Assembly (NCBI RefSeq): GCF_004379255.2
Contig: NC_056040.1
Location: 21,464,120-21,528,119, forward strand
Origin: Salvia splendens
Lineage: Eukaryota; Streptophyta; Magnoliopsida; Lamiales; Lamiaceae
Direction of reading: 5' to 3'
DNA length: 64,000 bases
Shown here: piece after piece, positions 45,701 through 57,359 of the stretch
Numbering within the stretch: the stretch's first letter is position 1
Layout of the letters: each line of letters starts with the position of its first letter
The notes under the pieces: model-generated
What the model was told of the DNA's origin: nothing
Seen by the model: only the letters and a program-made list of their open reading frames with translations
Databases searched by the model: none
Position numbers and translations under genes: made by a program

Positions 45701-46483
45701 TCTATATAGGTTTCAATTTGATTTTACAAGATTAGTATAGATGTGGCTTTATGAAATGATCATGTGTAACAAAGTAATGATCATATTATAACTCACCACC
45801 ACACTACACATTTAGTCAAGAAAATTCGATTAAAAAAGAAAGTTAAAAATTGACCAATCCTCATAATTTGTATAAACCTTATGATTTAGAATTATAATAT
45901 ACAGATAAAAATAATTTTACCCTTTGAGAAGTTCTTGTAACTGAGCCAAATAGTACTCATTGTAGAGCTTATCATGTCCATATCTAGGGTCATGGCGATC
46001 CCACGGAGAAAGGTACAAGCCCGAATCGATTCCCCGGGCCTTGGCCGCCTCGACAAACTCTTTTACCACATCTCCTTTTCCATTCTTCCAAGGGCTTCCA
46101 ATGACAGAGTGATCAGTGTATTTGGAAGGCCACAAGCAGAATCCATCGTGATGCTTGGCCGTCAGAATCATCAACGAGATGCCGGCTTGAGCAGCTGCAT
46201 CGGCCCATTGGCTGGCGTTGAGGCCCGTTGGATTGAACACGGACGGGCTTTCCAGCCCGGTGCCCCATTCTCTATCGGTGAAGGTGTTGACACCAAAATG
46301 GAGGAACATTATGATCTCTCTCTGCTGCCATTTCAATTGGGAATAAGATGGCAATGGAGGAATTGGAAGAGGTGGTGTTGCTACTTTAGTTTGATCATTC
46401 CATGAGATGGCTGATTGGAATAACAAAAGCAATGTGGAAATATGAAAGAAATTGTGAGGTTTAGCCATTATTATCATCTGCAT
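43910..46483 (-). CDS. FUC1: Alpha-L-fucosidase 1, GH29 (3 exons)
   Basis: Exons on the minus strand: 46483-45921, 45570-45331, 44609-43910. All junctions are GT-AG and phases agree, giving 500 residues, close to the usual plant length. A signal peptide with hydrophobic core occupies about residues 8-27 (NFFHISTLLLLFQSAISW), so the enzyme should be secreted or apoplastic. The GH29 barrel contains MFLHFGVNTFTDREWGTG, LTAKHHDGFCLWPSKYT and GLYLSPWDRHDPRYG. The catalytic nucleophile is the Asp in REIWFDGAKGS, at the start of exon 2. A C-terminal beta-sandwich-like region follows. It removes terminal alpha-L-fucose. The Arabidopsis homologue acts on alpha-1,3/1,4-linked fucose of glycans, with xyloglucan a less certain substrate. 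No lesion is visible. Confidence 0.93.
45662..45700. repeat. CA microsatellite in FUC1 intron 1
   Basis: About 17 uninterrupted CA units. A likely polymorphic marker, with no gene function inferred. Confidence 0.85.
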
Positions 46484-47675
46484 AGCTAGTAGTTTGAAGG
46501 GATACTAATTTATGATAAATAAAAGAGAATTTGTGTGGTGGGAGGGTGGTTTATGAAAATGGGGGACCAAAAATAAGAGAGATTCCTAAAGTAAGCCATG
46601 CCAAAAAGAGTGGCTAGATTGTGATTTGAGGTATGTTGTTTTATTATCAGCTAAGATGAAATTGTAAGGTCACTACATACTGAATGTTACTGTCATTCAT
46701 GGTCACGGGGAAGCCTTTACTACTATGTCACTCCATGCATATTGATTCTTGTTTCAAAACCTTCATCTCACATTTTAATACTATAGTACAAATATAAATC
46801 ACATGTTGGTTAATAAATCTAGCTACTCTATTATCTCTAACTTTTGTGTATACTTCATCGAAAGGCGTAGCCACTAATTTTTGGTGCACATTTGATATTA
46901 TCTTAATCTAGTTATCCATCAACATAATTTCTATAAAATTTGAAGGCAGATAATGTGAGAATTGATGGTTAAATTAAAATACGCATTTATGTCTCTTTAA
47001 CTCCATTTGGCTATATAACATGAAAATGAAGGCAGATAATGTGAAAATTGATTGTTCAATTAATATAGCAGTTATGGCTCTTTAAGTCCATTTAGATATA
47101 TAACATGAAAAAAAGTCGATACCAATTAGTAGTATTAAAATTTGACTATTTAAAGGTGGGGTACTATTTTTGAATCTTACCACTTATACTTTTAATACTC
47201 AATTTTTTAAGTATGTCAATTGAAAAAATAATTTGAGTTGGGCTACAAGGAGATATTATTTGTATTGGACTTTGAATCTTATTGGGCTGCATCTAAAAGT
47301 CAGGCAAATCTAAAATTAAGTTGATCATGATCTGCATCTCTCAAACAACTTTTTATTTTGAATTATATGATTGATTAAGAAAATAATTCCAAATATTCCT
47401 CTCATTGTTATTTATTAATTAAATACTTTATTAATACATCATATCATCCAGAATAAATCCCTAAGTCCTACCTATACGAATTGTTTACCGATACACGTCA
47501 ACCATTGGTATTGTCGCCTTCTCCCCATATAAATGCACACCAACACAAACACTCGTCTTTGACTGTTTTTTTTTTCAAGAGTCCAAAGACATGCATAGTG
47601 GTAGTATACTAGTATGTAATTCTATCAAAAGGTATGGCGGCCTTTGGTAAGTATGCCATGATAAATCCTAAAGTA
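46484..47675. other. FUC1 upstream region with an 86-bp tandem duplication
   Basis: No other gene. Two diverged copies of an 86-bp unit starting GAAGGCAGATAATGTGA lie at 46942 and 47028. Confidence 0.6.
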
Positions 47676-47902
47676 TACTCTCTCCGTCTTATATAAAAGT
47701 ATCCGCTCTTTCCTTTGTAATTCATCACATAAGAATATGCACTTTTCAATTTTACAAACTCTCTTCTCTTTATTGAGGCGAGACTCATTCTTCATTAACA
47801 ATATTTTATTCTTTTTATTTTATATCTCTCTTACTTTACCAATTATGCATTAAATTCATTGCCACACCAAAAGCGCATACACCATGTGAAACGCAGGGAG
47901 TA
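47676..47902. mobile_element. Stowaway-like MITE
   Basis: The left end ACTCTCTCCGTCTTATATAAAAG is split by TA from its flank. The right end ACGCAGGGAGTATA is the inverted counterpart. About 225 bp, AT-rich, non-coding. Confidence 0.6.
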
Positions 47903-48274
47903 TACCTGATCAATATATGCATTATAATCATAGGTAAGAGAGGATTGTATTTTATATGAGATTTATATTGAGAGAATAAATTATTGGACAGTTTTTTCAT
48001 TGATTTCATAATTATTCTTTGATTTTAGTTTATTTGTATTCAATATATATAAGAGTTTTTTTTATGAATTTAATAATTATTCTTTGATTTTTAATTTAGT
48101 TATGTTCAATATAAGATCTCGTATTTATTTAGTGTTTATCACTTTGGAGAACGATTTACATGTTATTTGAAGGCTAACACAATTATATAATTCTATGCAA
48201 TTTTATTTAACCATAGGGGGAAGTTTTGACCAATATTTTTTTTCTTTTCTCATATGTGTTCTTCAGCTCATTTC
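47903..48274. other. AT-rich stretch, perhaps decayed copia LTR
   Basis: No gene. Because the copia relic to the right points this way, part of this stretch may be its 3' LTR, but the second LTR end was not identified. Confidence 0.35.
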
Positions 48275-48870
48275 TTTCCAACATCCCTCCTCGAATTAAA
48301 AGTGAGGGAATTTTCGGTACTTAACTTGTCCAATACACTTTGTAAAAACTTTTGGATCTTACTATTTTAGTTAAGATGTCTATCATCTAGCTATCTTATA
48401 ATTTGATGAATGGAAGTTCTATAATCATTGCTTCAATGTTAGTATCCTTTATAAAGTGATCTCCTTCAATTCAACATGTTTAGTGTAATCATGTTGAATC
48501 GGATTTTTCAGAGATAGTAATGATAGTTTTCCTATCACAACAAATCTACACGGCTTCGATGATTGAGGGCACAATTTTTCCATCAATTTCTTCAGTCATG
48601 AGTTTTTAGTTAGACCATTCTTGATCCTTTTAAATTATGCTTTATCACTTATCGGCTACAACCTTTTATTTTTTACTTGTCCATATTACAAGATTGCCTC
48701 TCACAATAGTAAAGTATCCAATCATCAATTTCCTATCAATTGGATTACCAGCCTAATCAACATCATTCTATCAATGTATCTCCAAGTGTATGTGTTTCCC
48801 GAGCAAGATTCCATATCACGTTGGTGTGCGAAAATATATTTCAACATATTGATTCTAGAGAGAAAAAAAG
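48275..48870 (-). pseudogene. Decayed Ty1/copia RNase H and pol 3' end
   Basis: On the minus strand, broken frames can be recognised as the copia RNase H region: NPIDRKLMIGYFTIVRGNLV, then IWTSKK and KVV, later QHDYTKHVE and ELPFIK, then IDILTK and VRSKSFYKV. There are many stops and indels. A polypurine-like tract (minus strand CGAGGAGGGA, 48284-48293) is followed by TGTTGG at 48278-48283, the usual start of a copia 3' LTR. Much older than the copia element at 51700, whose RNase H it resembles. I infer a non-functional fossil fragment. Confidence 0.75.
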
Positions 48871-48943
48871 GTAGGACCTAAACTCCAATAACTTTTCGAC
48901 TCACTTTTCATTATATTTTTAAAACTCAGGCCAAATCAACTTA

Positions 48944-49202
48944 GAGCATCTCCAACCATTACACTAAACTTAAAACCTATGATTTTACTTCAACCATTTA
49001 CACTAAACTCAAGCTTAAAAGAATATTATGTATATTATGTTATTTTTACTCATAAAATTTGAAAAAGTTTTGGTTTTGGTTCAGTGTAAACCTAAAATTA
49101 GGTATTTTTCAATCAAAAACCAAAAATGGAATTGGTTTTGGAGTAATATTGGAACTAATTATCTATCTAACTTTAGATTTTAATGTACCATTGAAGATGG
49201 TC
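48944..49202. mobile_element. Tourist-like MITE
   Basis: The left end GAGCATCTCCAACCATTACAC matches the inverted right end GACCATCTTCAATGGTACA (reverse strand). Its right part also resembles 36540-36650. Flanks are TTA and ATA, an imperfect match to the expected TTA. Confidence 0.6.
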
Positions 49203-49205
49203 ATA

Positions 49206-49590
49206 GCGTGTAAACAATAGGTGAGCCGCGGCGCCACGACGGCCCCCTATTGCCGCGGACGAGGGGCGGCGCGGCGGAGGTAGGAGGAAAGGCGCGAGCC
49301 GCATATGCGGCGAGGAAGCGGCGGTGGGTCCTGGGCCGCGGCGCCGGCAGATGATTTTTTTTTAATTTTAAAATCTTTATCTATAAATAATCTATTTCCA
49401 AATCAATTTTTTTATTCCATTTCATTCTATTTATTTTTGTCCAATTAATTTTGTTCCAGTCCAATTAAAATATACCAACAATTGATAAAATAATGTGATT
49501 TTTGACTATGACATGACCACTATTGAGGTGGACAAGTTTTTTTAGCTGTGAAAGAGTTTGTGTGGTTGTCTCACTCTACTGTGAACACTC
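49206..49590. mobile_element. Harbinger-derived MITE with GC-rich end
   Basis: The left end GCGTGTAAACAATAGGTGAG matches the inverted right end (reverse strand GAGTGTTCACAGTAGAGTGAG). A very GC-rich 5' end is followed by an AT stretch and a CTATAAATA box near 49379, as in Harbinger promoters. No transposase is left. Confidence 0.6.
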
Positions 49591-49783
49591 TTAGGACACT
49601 TATTGGAGACGGATGAAGTTCTTAAAATACTAGGACTCTGTATTTTATCTTCGAAACTATTGTATGCATGCTAGCTAGCTAGTGCTATCAATTAAGTTAA
49701 TTCATTCATATATATAAAATTTTTTGGTTAAAGTTATTTTCTTCTTACACATTGTCTTTTCTTTAATTTAATGCATACATTTA

Positions 49784-50414
49784 GAGCATCTGTAACGCAA
49801 GGGGGCCGGACCGCATCTCGCGAGTCCCGGCCTGTCCCGAGCGTTGCACGGAGGAGAGTCACGGCCCAGGCCCGTCCCGGGGCCGCGTTCCCGGCTTGTC
49901 GCGCGTCCCGCGTCCCGGCCTGGGACGGCGTTGCACGATGACGGGCCGCAACCAATTTTTTTTTTTAAATTCAAAATTTTTTTCTATAAATACTACTCCA
50001 TTTTCATACACATTCAACTTCATATTCAACTTCAAATCTCTTCCTAGAATTCGAAAAAATTTGGACTCGCACAACACACTCGCCTCCAAGCCGATCTAAT
50101 CGAAGAAATTTGGACTCGCACCAATGTTTTTCAGAATTGACGTTATGTTTTTATGTATTTTATTTTCAGTTTTAAAATTTCTATGTTGTAATTTTGCAGT
50201 ATTCGATGAAATTAAATTTTCCGTGTTATAAATTTCCAGCGTTTTTTTATTTTTCGAGTTAAATAGGTTGGAGTTGTGAATAGTGTCATTTATTAGTTGC
50301 GGCCCGGGCCGCAACCTGCAGGGTTACAGCAGTTGGGGCCTGGGCCGCAACTGTAGAGGAATGATGATGTGGAGGGGACTTGGGGCCGGAAATGGGGACG
50401 GGTTAATGATGCCC
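49784..50414 (+). mobile_element. Harbinger derivative keeping the transposase C-terminus
   Basis: Flanked by TTA (49781-49783 and 50415-50417). The left end starts GAGCATCTGTAACGC and the reverse strand of the right end starts GGGCATCATTAACCC. It has a GC-rich end, a CTATAAATA box (about 49984), a leader, then about 22 codons reading QHTRLQADLIEEIWTRTN up to a stop at about 50139. This is the conserved last helix of Harbinger transposases. 631 bp. A deletion derivative in which promoter region and gene end were joined. Confidence 0.75.
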
Positions 50415-50417
50415 TTA

Positions 50418-51694
50418 TTACTCTAAAGAACTTCAAAGGACGCAACGTAAAAAGAATGTTGTTTCAACATAAACAAATCAGAAAAAAACCAAAAAAAAAA
50501 ATCACTAAACCGACAGTAGTATCATCATCCGATCCCAATAGTACTGCATCTACTTAAAAGAAATCTCTGCATTCGCCCCTCCAGTCCAAACCCACCACTA
50601 CTGAGATGATGCCAAGAAAATAATGAAAACTAAAACAGTGGATTTCACTATTTCAACAATTAAAAAATGGTGAAATACTACATTCATTGTTCCTGCACCA
50701 TAAAAATTAAATATTTGGTTTGACATTCAGACTTAAGCCAATTCGCAGCAGCAAAGCATTAAATGTTGAAGATTGGAAATTGGTGGGAAGAAAAAATGCA
50801 GACAAAACTGGGACATGCACATGCTGCTTCACGATGCATTATTTCCCTCCACCACTTGCCGTAGTTCTTGTCTCTCTCAAATCATAACCTTTTTTTACAC
50901 TCCAAACACAATCATATTCCACGTATTTACCCACCAATATTTAGAAATATTGTATGTCACCTTTATCCTCTCGTATTTTATTTCCTTATCTATATATATA
51001 TATATGTACTTGATAATTAAAGAGTGGTGTGTTTAATTCCGGAATAATTCCTTATTCATTATAGTCAGATAGCTCTTACTCATTCTTGTCGTTCCTTATA
51101 CATAAACAAAAAGTGAAGCACTATACTGGTAAAAAGATGGAGTCATGTTTTACCGAGTGGATAAATGTGAGTTGAAGCAATGGATCAGAGATTGACTTGC
51201 TGGTCCATACACATGCACACCACTTCAACGGCTGTCTTGAGAATCGTACATCTCTTGTGAATTAACACTCCCCACCTACAAAATCCTCACCAATATTGAC
51301 CAATTCTGCTACTACTATTACTTACACTATTATGTGAAGTTAATGTTTATCACACAAATACTATGTTTTATGGGCATTGGGTAAACTCTCTGCCATATTT
51401 GGTATAGAGCTAACAATTATTCAGTTTTGATACATTGGGTCGACGAAATTGAAAGTCACGGTTGTAGAATCACTTGAAAATCGTATAACTATGTTAAAAT
51501 ACTTCTTCGTAACTTATTTGATTTAAATTGCTATTTTTACTATAGATTAATCAAACATCATTTCATAAGATTCTTAACAAAATCTTAATTGTATATAATC
51601 AGACAATTCTTTTTATAAAATATATAACATGGCTCAATCTGGTTGAATTTTTTATATATAGTATTGGGTTTCTATTATATACTAATAGAGATTT
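50418..51694. other. Intergenic region
   Basis: No gene that I can support. It contains a TA microsatellite at about 50991-51004. The last 60 bp belong to an AT-rich degenerate repeat that continues after the copia insertion. Confidence 0.5.
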
Positions 51695-51699
51695 ATATT

Positions 51700-51915
51700 T
51701 GTTGGAGAAGATCTCGGAGTATCACGAGGAATCGGCTCTCAATCACGGAAGATCACGGAAGAATATATCCTGCCAATCATAGAAGATACCAATTAATGTA
51801 AATTTATTTGTTTTCCTTGTATAGCTCTCGTTAGGCCTATATAGTAATACCTTATGTATGACAATTATCATATGGATGAATAATAATCTCTTCTTCCCTA
51901 CCGATCCCAACCTAG
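51700..51915 (+). repeat. Copia 5' LTR, 3' end missing
   Basis: Matches the 3' LTR up to CCCAACCTAG, then continues directly into coding sequence, so its last 11 bp and the primer binding site are deleted. It has a 10-bp duplication (ATCACGGAAG) absent from the other copy. Confidence 0.88.
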
Positions 51916-51984
51916 ACGTATGAGTACTTCTATCATACCCACCTTAGTAGTCAGGGGGAGAGTAGTAGTAGTACCAGTAATTCA

Positions 51985-53924
51985 GTGGACTATCTAAGTT
52001 GGGTTGTGCCACTTCCAAATTCTTCGATTGGGGATCCACCAGAATCAGTGACAGTCACTACTGCCGAGCATGTCTTGTCCTCGGCCAGTGAGTCATCTCA
52101 ACCGCCCCTCGATCCTTCTTCCCCGATATCCGAGGTAATTACTGATCCGAATCTCCATACAATTTCCACTGATCAAACAAGTGCAGAACCATTGGAAGAA
52201 GACAACACAATCGATAGCGACACAGGGAGGTACGTCCTTCCTTCCCGGAGCACTCGAGGAATTCCCCCAAAGAGATATTCACCTGAGAAAATTGGAAAAA
52301 ACAGTCGGTACGGAGTGGCGAATTTTGTGCAAGGGAACCTAGCAAAAATGGCAAAGGCATTTGAAGCTGCCTTGTACGAAGAAGAGGAGAACCCGCAAAC
52401 TGCTGAGGAAGCAATAAAGCATAAGCACTGGAGGGATGCTATGCTTACCGAAATGAAGCCACTGATAAGAAACAATACATGGATCAAAGACAAGTTGCCA
52501 GAAGGAGGAAGAACTGTTGGGTGTAGATGGGTGTTCACTATCAAAAGGAGACCAGACGGTACTATAGAGAGGTATAAAGCCAGACTTGTGGCAAAAGGGT
52601 ACACCCAGACGTATGGGGTCGATTATGCTGAGACCTTTTCACCTGTGGCGAAAATTAATACTGTGAGAGTACTATTCTCAGTTGTTGCCAACAAGGATTG
52701 GCCCCTTCATCAGTTCGATGTGACGAATGCATTTCTGCATGGAGAGCTGCCAAAGCCTGTGTTTATGGATCTTCCCCCGGGATTCACGGATGAGTTTCGA
52801 AGTGGAGAGGTGTGTAAGCTGCAGAAGACGCTTTATGGGCTAAAACAGTCTCCAAGGGCGTGGTTTGGGAGGTTCACAGAGGTGATGAAAAAGTATGGAT
52901 ACCGGCAAAGTAACTCTGACCACACACTGTTCATGAAGAAGAGGGGAGACAAAATCACATGTTTAATCATATATGTGGATGACATGATACTTACCGGGGA
53001 TGACACATAAGAGATGGCCGAACTAAGGAAGAATCTGTTCAGTGAATTCGAGATGAAAGATTTGGGACCGTTGAAGTATTTCCTGGGAATAGAAGTTCTG
53101 AGATCGAGAAAATGGATTTTTCATCAACCAGAAGAAATATGTGCTGGACCTATTAGCCGAAAATAGGGATGTTGGATTGTAAACCAGCCGACACTCCAAT
53201 GATCCAAAATCATGGACTTCAGATGAAGGAAGGAGCAAGGCTGACTGACAGAGGAAAATACCAACAATTGGTCGGAAGGTTGATCTACCTGTCACATACA
53301 AAACCAGACATAGCTTATGCTGTAGGAGTGGTGAGTCAGTTTATGCACGCACCCCAAGAAGAACACTGGGAGGCAGTTCTACGGATTGTTCGTTATTTAA
53401 AGGGAACTGTCGAACACTGGTTACTATTTGAGAAACACGGGCACCTACAGATACATGGATTTACTGATGCTGATTGGGCTGGAAATCCTAATGATAGGAA
53501 ATCCACCGCGGGATACTTCACGTTTGTGGGAGGAAACCTCGTAACATGGAGAAGTAAGAAACAAAAGGTAGTAGCACTATCTAGTGCAGAGGCCGAGTTT
53601 CGTGGTATTAAGAGTGGATTGACTGAATTATTGTGGCTTCGGAAACTCATGAGGGAGTTGGAGATGTTTTCATCTCAAACTTGCAAGCTGTTCTGCGACA
53701 ATAAGGCTGCGATAAGTATCTCTAAGAATCCAGTTCAACACGATCGTACTAAGCATGTGGAAGTGGATAGGCACTTTATAAAGGACAATATTGAAGCAAA
53801 GATAGTTGAAATGCCTTATGTCAAATCCGAAGACCAGTTGACGGACATATTGACTAAGGCAGTGAACTCGAAATCATTTCGAGAAGTGTTATGCAAGTTA
53901 AATATCGGGAATCCCGTTACTTAA
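51985..53924 (+). pseudogene. Copia reverse transcriptase-RNase H (broken)
   Basis: The frame opens at about 51985 without a natural start. It gives a Ser/Pro-rich linker (STRGIPPKRYSPEK) and copia RT (WRDAMLTEMKPLIRNNTW, QFDVTNAFLHGELPKPVFM, LKQSPRAWFGRF, catalytic IIYVDDMILTG). A TAA at 53008-53010 interrupts it. The same frame continues with LFSEFEMKDLGPLKYFLGIE. Two frameshifts follow near 53110 and 53160. From 53169 RNase H is open to 53924 (DADWAGNPNDRKSTAGYF, LSSAEAEFRGIKSG, DNKAAISISKNP, HFIKDNIEAK, QLTDILTKAV). Without integrase and gag it can at most be mobilised in trans. Confidence 0.9.
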
Positions 53925-53936
53925 CTTGAGGGGGAG

Positions 53937-54151
53937 TGTTGGAGAAGATCTCGGAGTATCACGAGTAATCGGCTCTCAATCACGGAAGAATATATCCTGC
54001 CAATCATAGAAGATACCAATTAATGTAAATTTATTTGTTTTCCTTGTATAGCTCTCGTTAGGCCTATATAGTAATACCTTATGTATGACAATTATCATAT
54101 GAAGTGAATAATAATCTCTTTCTTCCCTACCGATCCCAACCTAGTTTAACA
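53937..54151 (+). repeat. Copia 3' LTR (215 bp)
   Basis: Begins TGTTGGAGAAG right after the polypurine tract GAGGGGGAG (53928-53936) and ends TTTAACA. Confidence 0.9.
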
Positions 54152-54156
54152 ATATT

Positions 54157-54370
54157 TATGTAGATTGAGTTTCTAATATATAATGTTTGAGTTTCTACTG
54201 AATGCTGATTGAATTTCTACTATATACTGATTGAGTAGGAGTATTTGTTAAACGTTGATTGAGTTTATAATATATAATGAAGTTTTATATAGATTGGTTG
54301 AATTTCTTAATATATACTAGTTGAGTTTCTACTATATATACGATTGTGGTTCTAATATATGCTGATTCCA
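54157..54370. repeat. Degenerate AT-rich tandem repeat
   Basis: Variations of TGATTGAGTTTCTACTATATA recur about every 35-45 bp. The same motif occurs before the copia insertion (51650-51690), so the copia element landed inside this repeat. Confidence 0.65.
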
Positions 54371-54743
54371 CATGTATTTGTATTCAAATGACAGTTTTGT
54401 CACCTTTTTAATCTCGACCGTTTACTAGTTAAATCTAACGGTTTGCAATCGATTTTAGTTAAATTCTAAGGGACTACTTGCATGTGACCCTCTATCTCTG
54501 TTTTTATGTACATGTATAATTGTATCAATCACCTATCAAGCACAGACCCAACATATTTATTACCAGCTGAATCACCAAGTCAAAAGATATGTCATATGGA
54601 GTATGTAAGTAAAACACAGAGATGAGAAAAAAAAATCTCCATAGCATTAATAATCGACACCATTTGTACATCTTGCACCCTTTAAATTCAACACTCTCAA
54701 CCTCAAATTCTTGCCACTTTCCACTCACCCACAATCCACAACC
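54371..54743. other. Upstream region of the KCS gene
   Basis: No gene. The last 90 bp are CA/CT-rich and probably include the 5' UTR. Confidence 0.5.
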
Positions 54744-57359
54744 ATGGCAAACAAAATCATCAACAACAACAAGATTCTACTAAACCACATCTTCTCCATC
54801 CTCACACAAACCATAAACCTCTCAATCCTTGCACTCCTCTTCTCCTTAGAATCCTTATTCATCCTCCAAAAATGGGGGCCGGTCTACCACTCCCTCACCG
54901 CCCTATCCTTCCTCATCTTCACCATTGCCAAACACCACCTCTCAAACCCTTCTCCACTCTACCTAGTCGACTTCTCATGCCTCAAGCCTCCAACCCACTG
55001 CCGGGTGCCACGATCCACCTACATCGAACATGTCAAAATGCTCGACTTCTTAGACGAAGAGAGCGTCTCGTTCATGGCCAAAGTCCTCAAACACTCCGGC
55101 CAGGGCGAGCAGACCTATCTCCCCCCGGCCATCCACTTCATCCCGCCAAAATCAAGCCACCACGAAGCCACACAAGAGGTCCACATGGCCCTCTTCCCCG
55201 TCCTCGAAGACCTCCTCTCCAAAACCAACACCTCTGCTACAGATATCGACGTCCTCATCGTCAACTGCAGCGGCTTCTGCCCCTCGCCTTCTCTCTCGTC
55301 CATTGTGGTGAAAAAATTCGGCATGAGGGAGGATGTGAAGAGCTTCACCATCAGTGGCATGGGGTGCAGTGCGAGCGCGTTGGCGATTGACATGGCTGGG
55401 GACATACTGAAAAGTCGTGGCGAATCGAATGCGGTGATTCTGAGCACGGAGATTCTGTCGACGGGGTGGTATCCGGGGAGGGATAGTGCGATGCAGGTGC
55501 TGAATTGTGTGTTTCGGATGGGGGCGGCGGCGATGCTTGTGAGCAACAAAAGGGAGGTGAGGAAAAGGGCGAAATATAGGATGGTTTGCAGCGTGCGGAC
55601 GCAGAGGGCGTTTGATGATAAGGGATATTATTCAGCTTTTAGAGATGAGGATTCTGATGGATTTACTGGAGTTTGCCTCAACACAGACTTACTGCAGGTT
55701 ACTTATTCTTCCTTATTTACTTTTATCAACATCTTTTGGGGACCGTCAGCCTAAACTATGTCATTTTTACTCTATAAAAAAGATTAATTATAAAATCATC
55801 AAGTTTAATCCAATTTTGGTATCTCCTAGATTATATTTTTTTAAATTTGACTGACAAGTCATGAAGTTTTAAAAATGGTCAATTGTCAATTTGACTAAAT
55901 TTGTGCTATTACTTTTATTTTCTTAAGTTTAAAATGGCATCTTTTAGTCATCCATGTCTTCTCGTTGACATTCGCATTATTATTTATTGGCAACACTAAA
56001 ATTTTTAAATGTGTGCATCAATTTATCATCGAAATTGCATTAAAAAATGTTATCATGTGACAATTGAGAAATTGAAATTGAGTGACTTATCATAAATAAA
56101 AGTTTATGATTTTATAAATAATTAACCGAAAAAAAAAACTTTTTGGGGATAATTACGTTCCATGTGTGTCGGCGGACTTGTTTATGTTGTCTTTGTATGT
56201 GTTGGTTGGCATGAATATCGTCATTATGATGGTTTTTTTATCGCTTTCCCATAAGCATAGATCGGACGAATACCATAATATGCACCTGAACTTATTTAGT
56301 GATCGAGGCACACTTTTCATGATGAAGGGCTTTTAAATTGGGAGAAAAATATTTGACCACAATATTAGCTATAATGAGGACGCTTGTCGTAATTTACAAC
56401 TAATATAACAATAACTATTAAATGTGGTTGGTGCGCTATATCAATTTTTATACATAAGAGTATTAAAAAAATAACTAAATTTTATTATAAACAAATAATC
56501 ATATACGCAACTTCTTTTTCGATACCAATGAAGTTATTTTTAGATCGATTTATTTTATAAGACAAAAAGTCATTTTAGTTCATTTTAATTTATATGAATT
56601 CATGCTCCTCATATGAACATTTTTAATCTAATTAAAATAAGTTAAAATTAGTGATCTCTATATTTTGATTTAATACTTGAAATTTTTCTCTATATATTAA
56701 TTATTTTTTATCACTGTCCTTTATTATAACCTCATTTGCATTTTTTTTTATCGATTTAGAAAGAGAATATTTTAGGCTTAGTTCTTAATAAGACTATATA
56801 TTTAGGAGTTTCTTTTTCTAGATACAATGAATAATAGATTTAGTTATTCCAAAGAAACTATTTCAAATGTTGTTATTTTTGCTTGGCACAGGTAGCCGGA
56901 GAAACCCTAAGATCGAACATAACGATACTCGGAAGAAAAATCTTACCCTATACTGAAATGATCATGTATACAATTTCCGTTATGAAGAAGAAATACTTTG
57001 ACAAATCGATGGAGATCTACGTGCCCAATTTCAAGAGCGTGGTGCAACATTTTTGCCTACCGGCGTCAGGGAAGCCGCTAATCAGGGAAATAGGGAAGGG
57101 GTTGAAGCTTGGAGAAAGGGAAATTGAAGCTGCATTGATGACATTACATAGATTTGGTAACCAATCTTCATCTTCTTTGTGGTATGAGCTTTGCTACATT
57201 GAAGCAAAGGAAATGGTTAAGAAAGGTGACAGGGTGTGGCAGTTGGGCATGGGGAGTGGGCCCAAATGCAACAGCTTGGTATGGGAATGCATTAGGCCCA
57301 TTGTTAGAGAGGCCCAAAGAGGAGTCTGGGCTGATTGCATAGATAGCTACCCTAGATAA
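54744..57359 (+). CDS. 3-ketoacyl-CoA synthase, KCS3/KCS12-like (2 exons)
   Basis: Exons 54744-55697 and 56892-57359 (intron 55698-56891, GT-AG, phase 0) encode 473 residues, the usual length. The chosen ATG (CAACCATGGCAA) has good context; an in-frame ATG 33 bp upstream would add 11 residues. Two membrane segments near the N-terminus (about 20-45 and 55-75) are as expected for ER-bound enzymes of very-long-chain fatty acid elongation. The active-site cysteine is present (SGMGCSASALAID). So are the late His and Asn (TLHRFGNQSSSSLWYE). However, the His of the usual RTH motif is Gln (CSVRTQRAF), and the usual HFCIHAGG reads HFCLPASG, so the second His there is Pro. The KCS3-type subgroup in wax metabolism is the best fit. 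Activity may be lost or altered, and a regulatory partner role is possible. Confidence 0.9.

Larger units (their letters stand above)
51700..54151 (+). mobile_element. Internally deleted Ty1/copia retrotransposon
   Basis: Flanked by ATATT (51695-51699 and 54152-54156). Starts TGTTGGAGAAG and ends TTTAACA. Only 2452 bp: the primer binding site, gag, protease and integrase are gone, leaving RT-RNase H between an incomplete 5' LTR and a complete 3' LTR. Confidence 0.9.
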
